The translations under genes and the position numbers were made by a program. Below, piece by piece: positions 35,927 through 46,784 of a DNA stretch of 64,000 bases. The stretch's first letter is position 1. Every line of letters starts with the position of its first letter. Source of the DNA: Streptococcus suis (GTDB lineage: Bacteria > Bacillota > Bacilli > Lactobacillales > Streptococcaceae); the NCBI RefSeq assembly GCF_019794555.1, contig NZ_JAIMEP010000007.1:1-64000 (forward strand), written 5' to 3'. The notes under the pieces were generated by a model, which did not search any database, had not been told where the DNA came from, and saw only the letters and a list, made by a program, of their open reading frames with translations.

Positions 35927-36766
35927 ATGTCAGACAATGATTACGTGAAACCATTAGTGAAGGAAAAAGAAGAGTATGCCCCCCCTCCTGCTAAAGAAAC
36001 AAGCAATGACTATGTAGCTCCACCTAAAGAAACAAGCAATGACTATGTAGCTCCACCTAAAAAAACAAGTAATGACTATGTAGCTCCACCAAAAAAAACA
36101 AGTAGCGACTATGTAGTACCGCCGAAAAAAACAAGTAATGACTATGTAGTCCCACCTAAAAAAACAAATAATAACTATGTTTCGTCTTCTCAAAAAGAAT
36201 TTGTTTCAGAATCGGATGAGCGGGTTAATATTCCGCCTATAGGAGATAATACTTCATATAGTAATCAGCAGACTTATGATCCGTATGCTAATCCATCTTA
36301 TTTTGGAACACCAAAAGTTGGATTTATGTTTTATCTAACTGGATATGTCCTTATCGGGGTACTTGGAACTGTATTTAATGAAGACTATACATTGTTTAGA
36401 AAAATAATATCAATTGCGTATTTTATTCTTTCAAACTATACTTACGCATGGTTTGCAGATTATCAGCGCTATAAAGGTGGATTTTTTGCTTGGTTCTTCA
36501 CTCCTTTTGGTTCGGCTAAGCTTGGTTGGGGTTCATCGCTATTTGCTAATTATCGAAAAGGTGAGGTGAGAGCTGGATTTTTTGGAGGATATAGCACATC
36601 TTCGAGAACAGATTTTGGCGCTCATTTACTACATATTATTATTGTTACAGCTATCACGGAAGTTTTAAAGTTTTGGATTGTAGTTCCGATTGCTTTCATT
36701 ACTTTATTTACTCATAAATCAACTATAAGAAAATACAATCAATTAGTTGATCAGAATACATACTAA
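35927..36766 (+). CDS. membrane protein with N-terminal DYVAPPK tandem repeats
   Basis: A 279-residue protein of unknown function, cotranscribed with the double AAA ATPase (2-bp gap). Residues 23-88 are six 11-residue units of the form KTSNDYVAPPK, the last degenerate. A polar linker follows to about 130. Hydrophobic segments lie near 131-150, 158-176 and 234-262, with an aromatic-rich loop YKGGFFAWFFTPFG between. No signal peptide or sorting motif is seen; the proline-rich arm is probably cytoplasmic. It may dock the ATPase or present tyrosines for modification. Both ideas are inference. Confidence 0.8.
   Translation: MSDNDYVKPLVKEKEEYAPPPAKETSNDYVAPPKETSNDYVAPPKKTSNDYVAPPKKTSSDYVVPPKKTSNDYVVPPKKTNNNYVSSSQKEFVSESDERVNIPPIGDNTSYSNQQTYDPYANPSYFGTPKVGFMFYLTGYVLIGVLGTVFNEDYTLFRKIISIAYFILSNYTYAWFADYQRYKGGFFAWFFTPFGSAKLGWGSSLFANYRKGEVRAGFFGGYSTSSRTDFGAHLLHIIIVTAITEVLKFWIVVPIAFITLFTHKSTIRKYNQLVDQNTY
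35993..36190 (+). repeat. 33-bp in-frame tandem repeats
   Basis: Units start at 35993, 36026, 36059, 36092, 36125 and 36158. The first two differ at no or almost no position and the sixth is degenerate. As 33 is a multiple of three, gain or loss of units would change arm length without a frameshift. Confidence 0.93.
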
Positions 36767-36860
36767 TTACAGTTTGGATTAAATGGGTTATGCAATAGAT
36801 CTGTCAAACCAGAAGTGTAAACAGTGAATCAAATTTTTGACTAGGTCCTCAGACTGATTT

Positions 36861-36887
36861 TTAGCACTCTCAGCAAAAGAGTGCTAA
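36861..36887. promoter_or_regulatory. CIRCE operator 1 (HrcA)
   Basis: TTAGCACTC and GAGTGCTAA are separated by nine bases, a perfect CIRCE. It lies upstream of the -35 of hrcA. Confidence 0.97.
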
Positions 36888-36904
36888 TTTTTTGTCTTTT
36901 TCTC

Positions 36905-36932
36905 TTGACAATCCATTTTTTCAGCGTATAAT
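36905..36932 (+). promoter_or_regulatory. hrcA operon promoter
   Basis: TTGACA (36905-36910) and TATAAT (36927-36932), 16 bp apart, are both full consensus. The promoter is enclosed by two CIRCE operators. Confidence 0.92.
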
Positions 36933-36945
36933 GAGAGTATATAGT

Positions 36946-36972
36946 TTAGCACTCGTTGTAAGAGAGTGCTAA
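36946..36972. promoter_or_regulatory. CIRCE operator 2 (HrcA)
   Basis: This is a second perfect CIRCE (TTAGCACTC-N9-GAGTGCTAA), downstream of the -10 and inside the hrcA leader. The spacing between the two operators is 85 bp from start to start, about eight helical turns. Confidence 0.97.
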
Positions 36973-37006
36973 AAACGAACATATCATTCTCATGAAAGGA
37001 GCGAAG

Positions 37007-38041
37007 ATGATTACCCAACGTCAAAATGACATTTTAAACTTGATTGTTGAATTGTTTACGCGCCATCATGAGCCCGTTGGTTCTAAAGCTCTGCAGGAGA
37101 TGATTTCTTCTAGCTCAGCAACGATTCGAAATGATATGGCTAAGTTAGAGCAATTAGGCCTTTTGGAAAAAGCACACACGTCTAGTGGACGGATACCGAG
37201 TCGAGCTGGTTTTCAATATTTTGTAAATCATTCACTGAATTTAGAGTATATTGACGAGGAAGATGTCTATCAGGTAGTTAAGGCTTTCGATTTTGAAGCT
37301 TTTAAACTAGAAGATATATTGGAGCGGGCCAGTCAGGTTTTAGCAGATTTGACAGAATACACATCAGTTATTTTAGATGTGGAGCCGACCAGTCAACAGT
37401 TGACTTCCTTTGACATTGTACAGCTAAGTAATCACGATGCTTTGGCAGTTTTGACACTAGATCAGTCCAAGCCAGTCACTGTCCAATTTGCGATTCCGAA
37501 GAACTTTTTATCAAGGGATTTGGAAGTACTAAAACGCCTAGTTGATGAACGATTTGTTGGACAGACAGTTCTGTCTATTCACTATAAACTGCGGACGGAA
37601 GTACCTCAAGTGGTACAGCGATACTTTACTACAACGGACAATGTCTTAGATTTGATGGATTACATTTTTTCCAACCTATTTCAAGAAACAGTCTTTATTA
37701 GTGGCAAAGTTGCTTCGCTAACTTATGGAAATCTTGCTACCTACCAATTATTGGATAGCCCACAACTTCTGGCGCCAGAACTACGACAAGGATTGGCACC
37801 GAATCAGCAGTCCAGTATTGTGATAGCCGAGCACAGAGATCCAGCTCTTGCAGACATAACGGTGATTCATCATCGCTTTCCTATCCCCTATCGGGGTATG
37901 GCTCAGATGAGTTTGCTTGGTCCTGTTGACATGGACTATCGTAGGCAGATGAGTTTAATCAACATCATCAGCCGCGTCCTATTTATGAAATTAACTGATT
38001 ACTACAGATATTTAAGTAGTAATCATTATGAAGTCAATTAA
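37007..38041 (+). CDS. hrcA: heat-inducible transcription repressor HrcA
   Basis: A 344-residue repressor that binds CIRCE and shuts down chaperone genes when GroEL is free. The N-terminal winged helix [29 protein letters not shown] with [18 protein letters not shown] is diagnostic, and the [13 protein letters not shown] motif follows. The ATG at 37007 sits after AAAGGAG; an in-frame ATG at 36992 has no ribosome binding site. It is the first gene of hrcA-grpE-dnaK, with two CIRCE sites in front, so it is autoregulated. Confidence 0.96.
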   Translation: MITQRQNDILNLIVELFTRHHEPVGSKALQEMISSSSATIRNDMAKLEQLGLLEKAHTSSGRIPSRAGFQYFVNHSLNLEYIDEEDVYQVVKAFDFEAFKLEDILERASQVLADLTEYTSVILDVEPTSQQLTSFDIVQLSNHDALAVLTLDQSKPVTVQFAIPKNFLSRDLEVLKRLVDERFVGQTVLSIHYKLRTEVPQVVQRYFTTTDNVLDLMDYIFSNLFQETVFISGKVASLTYGNLATYQLLDSPQLLAPELRQGLAPNQQSSIVIAEHRDPALADITVIHHRFPIPYRGMAQMSLLGPVDMDYRRQMSLINIISRVLFMKLTDYYRYLSSNHYEVN

Positions 38042-38150
38042 GATGTGAGGGCGTGAAGGAAACAATTGAAAAATAGGAGATTGACGCGGTGTCATCAGAT
38101 ACAAGGAAATCTATCTTTTTTCTGAGTTTCTAGCCCAAACTCAATTTATT
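38040..38150 (+). repeat. intergenic repeat element, copy 1 (after hrcA)
   Basis: This stretch shares a long imperfect match with 40785-40905 after dnaK. Both begin on the stop codon with AAGATGTGAG, contain GAAAAATAGGA followed by TTGACGC, then CAAGGAAA and TATCTTTTTTC, and end with AACTCA. No reading frame is present. Confidence 0.75.
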
Positions 38151-38190
38151 ATTTGTCAAAGTAATAATAGAAAATGAAGAGGTAAACAAC

Positions 38191-38703
38191 TTGTCAGAAG
38201 AAATTAAAAATGAAGAAATTGTTGAGGAGGTGGAAACAACAGAAGATGTTGTGGAAACTCCTGAAAAATCAGAATTGGACTTAGCAAATGAGCGTGCAGA
38301 CGATTTTGAAAATAAATATCTGAGAGCTCATGCAGAAATGCAAAACATTCAACGTCGTGCCAATGAAGAACGCCAAACCATTCAACGTTACCGTTCGCAA
38401 GATTTAGCTAAGAAAATCTTGCCAAGCTTGGATAACTTGGAACGTGCCCTTCAAGTCGAAGGTCTGACAGAAGATGTCAAAAAAGGCTTGGAAATGGTTC
38501 AAGAAAGCTTGATTCAAGCCCTTAAAGAAGAAGGGGTGGAGGAAGTCACAACAGATGTCTTTGACCCAAATCTTCACATGGCCATTCAAACAGTCCCAGC
38601 CACAGACGACTGCCCAGCAGAACACATCGCACAAGTCTTCCAAAAAGGTTACAAGCTACATGAACGTCTGTTGAGACCGGCTATGGTGGTGGTGTCGGAG
38701 TAA
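38191..38703 (+). CDS. grpE: nucleotide exchange factor GrpE
   Basis: A 170-residue GrpE that drives ADP release from DnaK. The acidic N-terminal tail is followed by a long coiled coil ([27 protein letters not shown]) and the C-terminal beta domain with [15 protein letters not shown] and [16 protein letters not shown] motifs. The start appears to be TTG at 38191 after GAGG, giving the acidic MSEEIKNEE start; no in-frame ATG lies nearby. A rare start codon may keep GrpE below DnaK levels. Confidence 0.94.
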   Translation: MSEEIKNEEIVEEVETTEDVVETPEKSELDLANERADDFENKYLRAHAEMQNIQRRANEERQTIQRYRSQDLAKKILPSLDNLERALQVEGLTEDVKKGLEMVQESLIQALKEEGVEEVTTDVFDPNLHMAIQTVPATDDCPAEHIAQVFQKGYKLHERLLRPAMVVVSE

Positions 38704-38772
38704 TTGCTTTGCTATTTTCCAAAAGAATAAAAGCTTGACCGAAATGTCACAAAACTACTTGAAATAAGAAAA

Positions 38773-38791
38773 TGCGAGTTAATGACTCGCA
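38773..38791 (+). other. hairpin between grpE and dnaK
   Basis: TGCGAGT and ACTCGCA form a perfect 7-bp stem with loop TAATG. No T-run follows, so it may be an mRNA processing or stability hairpin rather than a terminator. Confidence 0.6.
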
Positions 38792-38843
38792 AAATCTGCG
38801 CTACTTAAGAAGAGTGCATCAAATAAAAGAAAATTAAATTTTT

Positions 38844-40784
<1,941 letters not shown>

Positions 40785-40786
<2 letters not shown>

Positions 40787-40905
40787 GATGTGAGAGCGTT
40801 AAAAGAACGACAGAAAAATAGGAACTTGACGCTGAATGCTTGCATTCAAGGAAAGTTATCTTTTTTCCGAAGTTCTTAGCTTGAACTCAGTTCTCATTTT
40901 CTAGA
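40785..40905 (+). repeat. intergenic repeat element, copy 2 (after dnaK)
   Basis: This is the second copy of the element at 38040-38150. Like the first it starts on the stop codon of the preceding chaperone gene (AAGATGTGAG). Confidence 0.75.
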
Positions 40906-40940
40906 AAATAGAAATCATTCGTCAATAAAATTTCCAATCA

Positions 40941-40968
40941 CAGAGGTTGCAACCCAGCCTCTGTTTTT
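40941..40968 (+). terminator. terminator after dnaK
   Basis: CAGAGGTTG and CAGCCTCTG pair over nine positions with one G-U, loop CAACC, followed by five T. Confidence 0.85.
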
Positions 40969-41060
40969 GGGTAAATAGCCTTCTAACTTTTACAGAATTG
41001 AATACGTCTACGACTCTGTGAAAAAGTCAAAAAGTCTGGGGATAGACTTTTTGAGAAACA

Positions 41061-41174
41061 CCTGTCGCTTATTATTTTTGTACGACAGGGCTGAAAGTGT
41101 CCACTGGACACTTTCACTCCCTATTTTCACTTTGTCTAAGTTTTATAAAAAGGAAAGTGTTCGTAATCGAACAC
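41061..41174 (+). other. cluster of three hairpins in the dnaK-dnaJ gap
   Basis: Three perfect stems lie in a row: CCTGTCG with CGACAGG (41061-41089, 15-base loop), TGAAAGTGTCC with GGACACTTTCA (41092-41116, loop ACT), and GTGTTCG with CGAACAC (41157-41174, loop TAAT). The 536-base gap has no gene; it holds the repeat copy, a terminator, these hairpins and the dnaJ leader element. Confidence 0.75.
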
Positions 41175-41207
41175 GGGCTACTTTCTGAGTTTCGTCTATT
41201 TTTTAAC

Positions 41208-41322
41208 GAAAGGAAATGAACCCGCCCTAAAAGCTGTGTGAAAAAGATAAATCGTCTAGAAAATCGGGATTTTCTGCCGATTTCCTATTTTCACTTTGCT
41301 TTTAACGGGCTTGGTATCTTAT
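41208..41322 (+). promoter_or_regulatory. dnaJ leader element with tiny upstream frame
   Basis: This is a 115-base segment like the one before dnaK. GAAAGGA is followed by ATG AAC CCG CCC TAA (41216-41230), then TTTCCTATTTTCA and CTTGGTATCTTAT directly before the dnaJ ATG. An AGAAAATC/GATTTTCT hairpin lies inside. The dnaJ start itself has no Shine-Dalgarno. Confidence 0.6.
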
Positions 41323-42459
41323 ATGAACAATACTGAATTTTACGATCGTCTGGGGGTTTCTAAGGATGCTTCTCAGGACGAGATAAAAAAAGCATATCGG
41401 AAGCTTTCAAAAAAATACCATCCAGACATTAATAAGGATCCGGGTGCGGAGGATAAATATAAGGAAGTTCAAGAGGCTTATGAAACCTTGAGTGATCCTC
41501 AAAAACGGGCTGCCTATGACCAATATGGTCCTGCAGGAGCCAATGGTGGCTTCGGTGGTGGAGCAGGTGGTTTTGGTGGATTCGATGGAGCTGGTTTCGG
41601 CGGTTTTGAAGATATCTTCTCAAGCTTCTTTGGTGGAGGCGGTGCAAGCCGTAATCCTAATGCACCTCGTCAAGGGGATGATTTGCAGTATGCAGTCAAC
41701 TTGAAATTTGAAGAAGCGATTTTTGGTGTGGAACGAGAAGTTTCCTACAATCGTGAAGCAACCTGCCGGACCTGTTCAGGTTCTGGTGCAAAACCAGGAA
41801 CTAGTCCAGTAACCTGTGGTCGCTGTCATGGTTCTGGTGTCATTAATGTGGATACACAAACACCTCTTGGAACCATGCGTCGCCAAATGACTTGTGATGT
41901 CTGTCACGGTCGTGGGAAACAAATCAAAGACCCATGTACAACTTGTCATGGTACTGGTCATGAAAAACAAGCTCATACAGTAACAGTTAAAGTCCCTGCG
42001 GGTGTTGAATCAGGTCAACGTATTCGCTTAGCAGGTCAAGGGGAAGCTGGTTTTAATGGCGGTCCTTATGGAGATCTTTATGTCGTTATCCAGGTTCAAG
42101 CCTCAGACAAGTTTGAGCGTGAGGGAACAACGATTCACTATAAATTGAATCTGAACTTTGTTCAGGCAGCTTTAGGTGACACTGTTCATGTACCAACTGT
42201 TCACGGTGATGTGGACATGGTTATTCCAGAAGGTACCCAGACTGGTAAAACATTCCGTCTAAAAGGAAAAGGTGCGCCTAGCATTCGTGGTGGAGCGATG
42301 GGCGATGAGTATGTTACTGTCAATGTTGTGACTCCGACAGGATTAAACGATCGTCAAAAAGCTGCTCTAAAAGAATTCGCTACAGCTGGGAATATTGATG
42401 TAAAACCACAGAAAAAAGGCTTCTTTGATAAAGTAAAAGATGCATTTGATGACTTATAA
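41323..42459 (+). CDS. dnaJ: molecular chaperone DnaJ (Hsp40)
   Basis: A 378-residue type I J protein that delivers clients to DnaK and stimulates its ATPase. The J domain is at residues 1-70 with [12 protein letters not shown] (HPD motif), followed by a Gly/Phe-rich linker and four CXXCXGXG zinc motifs ([32 protein letters not shown]). Two C-terminal substrate domains complete it. The ATG at 41323 gives the canonical [13 protein letters not shown]; the frame to 41296 is leader. It lies 536 bp after dnaK, behind a terminator, so it probably has its own control. Confidence 0.97.
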   Translation: MNNTEFYDRLGVSKDASQDEIKKAYRKLSKKYHPDINKDPGAEDKYKEVQEAYETLSDPQKRAAYDQYGPAGANGGFGGGAGGFGGFDGAGFGGFEDIFSSFFGGGGASRNPNAPRQGDDLQYAVNLKFEEAIFGVEREVSYNREATCRTCSGSGAKPGTSPVTCGRCHGSGVINVDTQTPLGTMRRQMTCDVCHGRGKQIKDPCTTCHGTGHEKQAHTVTVKVPAGVESGQRIRLAGQGEAGFNGGPYGDLYVVIQVQASDKFEREGTTIHYKLNLNFVQAALGDTVHVPTVHGDVDMVIPEGTQTGKTFRLKGKGAPSIRGGAMGDEYVTVNVVTPTGLNDRQKAALKEFATAGNIDVKPQKKGFFDKVKDAFDDL

Positions 42460-42463
42460 TTGG

Positions 42464-42498
42464 AAAAATCAGTAAGGAATACTTGCTGATTTTTTCTA
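42464..42498 (+). terminator. terminator of dnaJ
   Basis: AAAAATCAGTAAG pairs with CTTGCTGATTTTT (one G-U), loop GAATA. Confidence 0.85.
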
Positions 42499-42534
42499 TC
42501 CATGTTACCCTTAAAGGGAGAAGTGAGGTAACAA

Positions 42535-43992
42535 ATGGAATTTAAAGATGCGACAGCCATGTCCCAAGCAATTAGAGAAAAACGAATTTCTTCAAGAGAA
42601 TTAATTGAGGATGCTATCCAAACCATTGAGAAATTGAATCCTCTTTATAATGCTGTTGTCTCAAAACAGTATGAAACTGCCTTAGCTGAAGCAGATAACC
42701 TTGATCGTCATGGTGGTGAAGATAAACCATTCTTGGGTGTTCCTCTCCTATTGAAGGATTTGGGGCAAAATGAAAGTGGTCAACCTTCTACATCTGGATC
42801 ACGATTGTTTAAAGCTAGCATTGCTAGCCAAACAGATTATTTTGTACAAGCCCTTAAAAACATGGGTTTCCTTATCTTGGGGCGCACAAATACACCTGAA
42901 TTTGGTTTTAAAAATATTTCTGATTCAAATCTTCATGGACCTGTAAGGTTACCACTTGATAGGACTCGAAATGCAGGAGGGTCAAGTGGTGGTGCAGCAG
43001 CAGCAGTTGCTTCAGGAATGGTCCCAATTGCGGCAGCTTCTGATGGAGGAGGCTCCATTCGAATTCCTGCTTCATTTAATGGCTTGATTGGGCTCAAACC
43101 AAGTAGAGGACGAGTTCCTGTAGGACCTTCTTCCTATCGTGGTTGGCAGGGTGCTTCCAGCAATTTTGCATTGACTAAATCCATAAGAGATACCAAACGT
43201 CTTCTTTTTCACTTACAAACCTATCAGGTTGAGGCTCCCTTTCCACTTGCTCCCTTAGTCAAAGATTCCCTGTTTTGTCCGATGACAAAGCCGATTAAAA
43301 TCGCTTTTAGCCTTCAAGCTCCAATTGGAACGTTAGTTTCAAATGATGCAAAAAATGCTGTTATCCAGCTTTTACCACAGTTAGAGGCGCTTGGATACGA
43401 GGTGGAAGAGCTAAAAACACCAGTTTTAGATGGCATTGAGGTGATGAAAGCCTATTATCTCATGAATAGCGTGGAGACTGCCCAAATGTTTGACGATATT
43501 GAAGCATTTATCGGACGGCCGATGACGGTGGAGGATATGGAACCAATGACATGGGCTATCTATCAAAGTGGACAAACTATTCCAGCTAAACTTTATTCCA
43601 AAGTCTTGCAAGATTGGGACCAATACAGTGCAAAAATGGCAACTTTTCATGAATCCTATGATCTATTGTTGACACCAACAGTAGCAGATGTTGCACCAAC
43701 CTTAGAGCAATTTATTCCCACAGATCAGATGGTAAATCGCTTATTGCATTCGCAGGAATTATCAATGTCGGAACAACAACAGTTAATTTGGGACATGTTC
43801 GAGGATAGTTTAGCATGGACACCGTTTACCCAACAAGCCAATATTACAGGTCAACCATCAATCAGCTTACCAACCTACCACACTAAAAATGGGCTACCAA
43901 TAGGTGTTCAATTGACAGCTGCAAAAGGAAGGGAAGATATCTTACTTCAAGTGGCTGAGACTCTGGAGGTCTCAAAGTGTTGGGAAATGTAA
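42535..43992 (+). CDS. amidase signature family protein
   Basis: A 485-residue hydrolase of the amidase signature family (GatA, fatty-acid amide hydrolase and others). The Ser-Ser-Lys triad is visible: lysine in [12 protein letters not shown], the glycine/serine block [18 protein letters not shown], and the nucleophile region [16 protein letters not shown]. It is not the Glu-tRNA amidotransferase subunit, as no gatC or gatB is adjacent and the C-terminal half differs. The substrate is unknown. GAGGTAACAA precedes the ATG. No signal peptide is seen. Confidence 0.88.
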   Translation: MEFKDATAMSQAIREKRISSRELIEDAIQTIEKLNPLYNAVVSKQYETALAEADNLDRHGGEDKPFLGVPLLLKDLGQNESGQPSTSGSRLFKASIASQTDYFVQALKNMGFLILGRTNTPEFGFKNISDSNLHGPVRLPLDRTRNAGGSSGGAAAAVASGMVPIAAASDGGGSIRIPASFNGLIGLKPSRGRVPVGPSSYRGWQGASSNFALTKSIRDTKRLLFHLQTYQVEAPFPLAPLVKDSLFCPMTKPIKIAFSLQAPIGTLVSNDAKNAVIQLLPQLEALGYEVEELKTPVLDGIEVMKAYYLMNSVETAQMFDDIEAFIGRPMTVEDMEPMTWAIYQSGQTIPAKLYSKVLQDWDQYSAKMATFHESYDLLLTPTVADVAPTLEQFIPTDQMVNRLLHSQELSMSEQQQLIWDMFEDSLAWTPFTQQANITGQPSISLPTYHTKNGLPIGVQLTAAKGREDILLQVAETLEVSKCWEM

Positions 43993-44112
43993 GGGAATAC
44001 ATTTTTCGGTTCAATTATTTGCAAAAACGACTTCTAAATGTTAACCTATAAAAGTTGGTGAGGTAACACCAAAAAAAGATTATAGGGGCAATGGCTCCAA
44101 AGGAGATTGTTT

Positions 44113-44988
44113 ATGTTGAAAAAAGTTTTAGCCTCAGCGCTTCTGGTTTCTGCTCTAGCATTGACAGCATGCTCTAGTAGTAGTTCGAGCACAAATAGTT
44201 CCTCTGCTGAACAAACGCAGTGGGAAAAAGTGCAAGAAGCTGGTGTATTGAAAGTAGCAACACCAGGTACTTTGTTCCCAACGTCATACTATAATGATAA
44301 TAAGGAATTAGTTGGTTATGAAATTGACATGATCAACGAAATCGGTAAGCGATTAGATCTTGAAATCGAATATCAAGAAATTGGTGTAGCAGAAGCATTC
44401 ACTGCTGTAGATAGTGGCAAGGTTGATATTTCTGTGAATAACTTTGATATGACAGAAGCACGTAAGGAAAAGTACAACTTCTCTATCCCTTACAAGTATT
44501 CAGTTGGTGGCTACATCGTTCGTGAAGATGGATCTTCTGGTATTGAAGCTGCAGACTTAAGTGACTGGGCTGGTAAAAAAGCAGGTGGTGGAGCTGGTAC
44601 TCAGTATATGAAAATTGCTGAGAAGCAAGGTGCAGAGCCAGTTATTTATGACAATGTGACAAATGATGTGTATCTCCGCGATGTATCGACAGGTCGTACA
44701 GATTTTATTCCAAACGATTACTTCACTCAGGTTATGGCGATTCAATGGGTGAAATCGAACTTCCCAGACATTAAAGTGAAAATGGGAGATGCCCAATACA
44801 ACCCTACAGAACAAGGGATTGTGATGAGCAAATCCGATGACAGTTTGAAAGAAAAACTGGATGAAACCATAGAGGCTATGAAAGCAGATGGGACCTTAAA
44901 AGCTATCTCTGAGAAATACTATGGTGGTCAAGACTTGACAGTGCCAGTTGAAAATGCAGATGAATTGCCAGTTATCGATGTAGAGTAA
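44113..44988 (+). CDS. amino acid ABC transporter substrate-binding lipoprotein
   Basis: A 291-residue surface lipoprotein of the PBPb type. The signal peptide ends in lipobox LTAC and a serine-rich linker follows. The binding domain starts VLKVATPGTLFPTSYYN, with VGYEIDMINEIGKRL and VDISVNNFDMTEARKEKYNFS, the standard polar amino acid signature. The ATG at 44113 follows AAAGGAG. It is paired with a permease gene about 100 bp downstream. The ligand cannot be assigned from sequence alone; cystine or another polar amino acid is plausible. Confidence 0.9.
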   Translation: MLKKVLASALLVSALALTACSSSSSSTNSSSAEQTQWEKVQEAGVLKVATPGTLFPTSYYNDNKELVGYEIDMINEIGKRLDLEIEYQEIGVAEAFTAVDSGKVDISVNNFDMTEARKEKYNFSIPYKYSVGGYIVREDGSSGIEAADLSDWAGKKAGGGAGTQYMKIAEKQGAEPVIYDNVTNDVYLRDVSTGRTDFIPNDYFTQVMAIQWVKSNFPDIKVKMGDAQYNPTEQGIVMSKSDDSLKEKLDETIEAMKADGTLKAISEKYYGGQDLTVPVENADELPVIDVE

Positions 44989-45085
44989 TTCCCAATGAAA
45001 ATCAAAGTAGCTAACCTTCAACAATCTTATCGATGTTGATCATTGTTAAGTTTCAGTTTAAGGTTTTAAGAAAAGAGAGGAAAAG

Positions 45086-45757
45086 ATGACTATCAATTGG
45101 CAGGCAGTATTTAATGCAGAAATTGCATGGGAAGCAATCCCGCAGATTCTGGAAGGCTTACCTTATACACTCTCCCTGTCATTGATTGGATTTACATTAG
45201 GGACTTTTTGTGGCTTTTTCGTCGCATTGTTACGAATGTCCAAGATTACACCATTACGCTGGTTAGCGATGCTGCATATCTCACTCATGCGTGGCATCCC
45301 ACTTATGGTTCTTCTCTTCTTCATTTACTTTGGTCTTCCATTTATGGGACTACAATTGGATGCAATTTCTGCCTCTATCATTGCCTTTACCTCAATGTCT
45401 AGTGCCTATATTTCTGAAATTATTCGTGCATCTCTTTCAGCAATAGATAAAGGACAATGGGAGGCAGCGAAATCGCTTGGCTTGAGAACAAATGTGATTT
45501 ACCGAAAAATCATCATTCCTCAAGCCTTTCGGATTGCTCTTCCGCCTCTAAGTAATGTTTTATTAGACATGGTGAAGAGTACTTCCCTAACTGCTATGAT
45601 TACGGTTCCGGAGATTTTCAATAAGGCAAAAATTGTCGGAGGAGCCAAGTCTGATTATATGACAGTCTATATCTGTGTGGCTCTTATCTACTGGCTTATT
45701 TGTACCCTCTATGCGGTTGGGCAAGTCCATTTAGAAAAACGCTTGGCGACTTATTAA
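45086..45757 (+). CDS. amino acid ABC transporter permease
   Basis: A 223-residue HisM-type permease with about five membrane helices. The EAA loop GQWEAAKSLGLRTNVIYRKIIIPQAFRIALPPL is well conserved and contacts an ATPase. AGAGAGGAAAAG precedes the ATG. A strong terminator follows directly, and no ATPase gene is present in the operon, so this importer must use an ATPase encoded elsewhere. Confidence 0.92.
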   Translation: MTINWQAVFNAEIAWEAIPQILEGLPYTLSLSLIGFTLGTFCGFFVALLRMSKITPLRWLAMLHISLMRGIPLMVLLFFIYFGLPFMGLQLDAISASIIAFTSMSSAYISEIIRASLSAIDKGQWEAAKSLGLRTNVIYRKIIIPQAFRIALPPLSNVLLDMVKSTSLTAMITVPEIFNKAKIVGGAKSDYMTVYICVALIYWLICTLYAVGQVHLEKRLATY

Positions 45758-45793
45758 AAAAATTCCTCGATTCAAGAGAACCGAGGAATTTTT
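45758..45793. terminator. bidirectional terminator
   Basis: AAAAATTCCTCG and CGAGGAATTTTT form a perfect 12-bp stem with a 12-base loop between the convergent permease and lipoprotein genes. Confidence 0.92.
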
Positions 45794-45794
45794 G

Positions 45795-46265
45795 CTAGTC
45801 TGGATAGAAGACAAGAATAGCAGAAGTGGAAGAGGATTTGGTGTATTCGAAATCCTCCAGATCTTGCACGGATAAGCTTTGAACAGTAAAGTAAGTTTGA
45901 TTTTTGTAGCGGATATTAAAATCGCTGCTACTACCAGCATCGATAGTTGAGAAGCTCTTTTCATTCAGAGTAAACTCTTCTTTTGAGAGTTTCTCAAGAT
46001 TTTCTTTTGTTGCCATTAAATAGACCTTACCAGAGAAAAGAGATTCAAGAGAGAACTCTCCTTTGGATGCGGTGATTTCGAAAATTTGCTGAAAGTTCTC
46101 AATCTTAGCCAGATGTTCATCTGTTTTTAGAGCTTTTTCTGTTTCAATGGAAGCTGCTGTTAGCTCGTTTTGCACTTCTTTATTCACTTCTGAAGTGACA
46201 GAGTGACAAGCACTTAAGCAAGGTATCATCATGCAGAGTGCAATGAGGGAAATATACTTTTTCAT
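45795..46265 (-). CDS. putative lipoprotein of unknown function
   Basis: A 156-residue protein with a signal peptide ending in lipobox LSAC, so it should be anchored outside the membrane. The rest is charged and mixed alpha/beta with no family that I recognise; it ends in a SSSTSAILVFYPD tail. Two ATGs are in tandem (46268, 46265); the second has better spacing from AAGGAG. It is the last gene of a four-gene operon with two DUF2975 proteins and an HTH regulator. Confidence 0.7.
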   Translation of the reverse strand: MKKYISLIALCMMIPCLSACHSVTSEVNKEVQNELTAASIETEKALKTDEHLAKIENFQQIFEITASKGEFSLESLFSGKVYLMATKENLEKLSKEEFTLNEKSFSTIDAGSSSDFNIRYKNQTYFTVQSLSVQDLEDFEYTKSSSTSAILVFYPD

Positions 46266-46276
46266 CATGGGCTCCT

Positions 46277-46783
46277 TTATATAATTTCATCATTTTCAGC
46301 TTGTAAAAGCACACCTTTTTCCAACACTATCTTTGCTAGTAGTGCAATAATAATCAGCACACCATTTATGAAGTAGTCACTAAGTGAAAAATCATATAGA
46401 TCACTTACATTCTTTAAATCTAGGTAAGATAGGAAAAAAGCACTTGCAAATTGTATGCTCGTCCATACGATTAAGGTTCCTAAAATTATCTTTGTATAGA
46501 CCACATTTTCAGTTGAGAAAATAGTTCCTGTTTGAAAGTTGATGAGCAATTTTTTGAGTATGGTGGCCATGTAGATAAAGCAGGCTACCAATAGGATACT
46601 TATGATTAGAATAATAACAATGATAGGCAAGGGGACATCTAATTGTAGACTATTTTGAATAGGTTTCCCGCCTATAAGTAGAATAAGAAGTGCCAACATT
46701 ATCAGTCCCGTTAAGGCAATCATTCCATAACGAATAAACGTTAGCAACTGTATGACGATGTTGAAAAATATCTTTTTGTTCAT
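46277..46783 (-). CDS. DUF2975 family membrane protein
   Basis: A 168-residue membrane protein with four hydrophobic segments, the DUF2975 pattern. A conserved-looking cytosolic stretch (LLINFQTGTIFSTENVVYTKIILGTLIVWTS) lies between helices 2 and 3. I start it at 46783, behind AGGGGGA; the ATG overlaps the stop codon of the HTH gene by a few bases. It is a diverged relative of the DUF2975 protein at 47002-47526. The function is unknown; such proteins usually sit next to small XRE regulators. Confidence 0.78.
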   Translation of the reverse strand: MNKKIFFNIVIQLLTFIRYGMIALTGLIMLALLILLIGGKPIQNSLQLDVPLPIIVIILIISILLVACFIYMATILKKLLINFQTGTIFSTENVVYTKIILGTLIVWTSIQFASAFFLSYLDLKNVSDLYDFSLSDYFINGVLIIIALLAKIVLEKGVLLQAENDEII

Positions 46784-46784
46784 G

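Noticed and set aside
35993..36190. Regular 33-bp repeats as a CRISPR array
   Set aside because: The units are contiguous without spacers, in frame, and encode an 11-residue protein repeat.
35954..36193. Minus-strand frame rich in CFFRW repeats opposite the DYVAPPK gene
   Set aside because: It is only the mirror of the 33-bp repeat; it has no ribosome binding site or family likeness.
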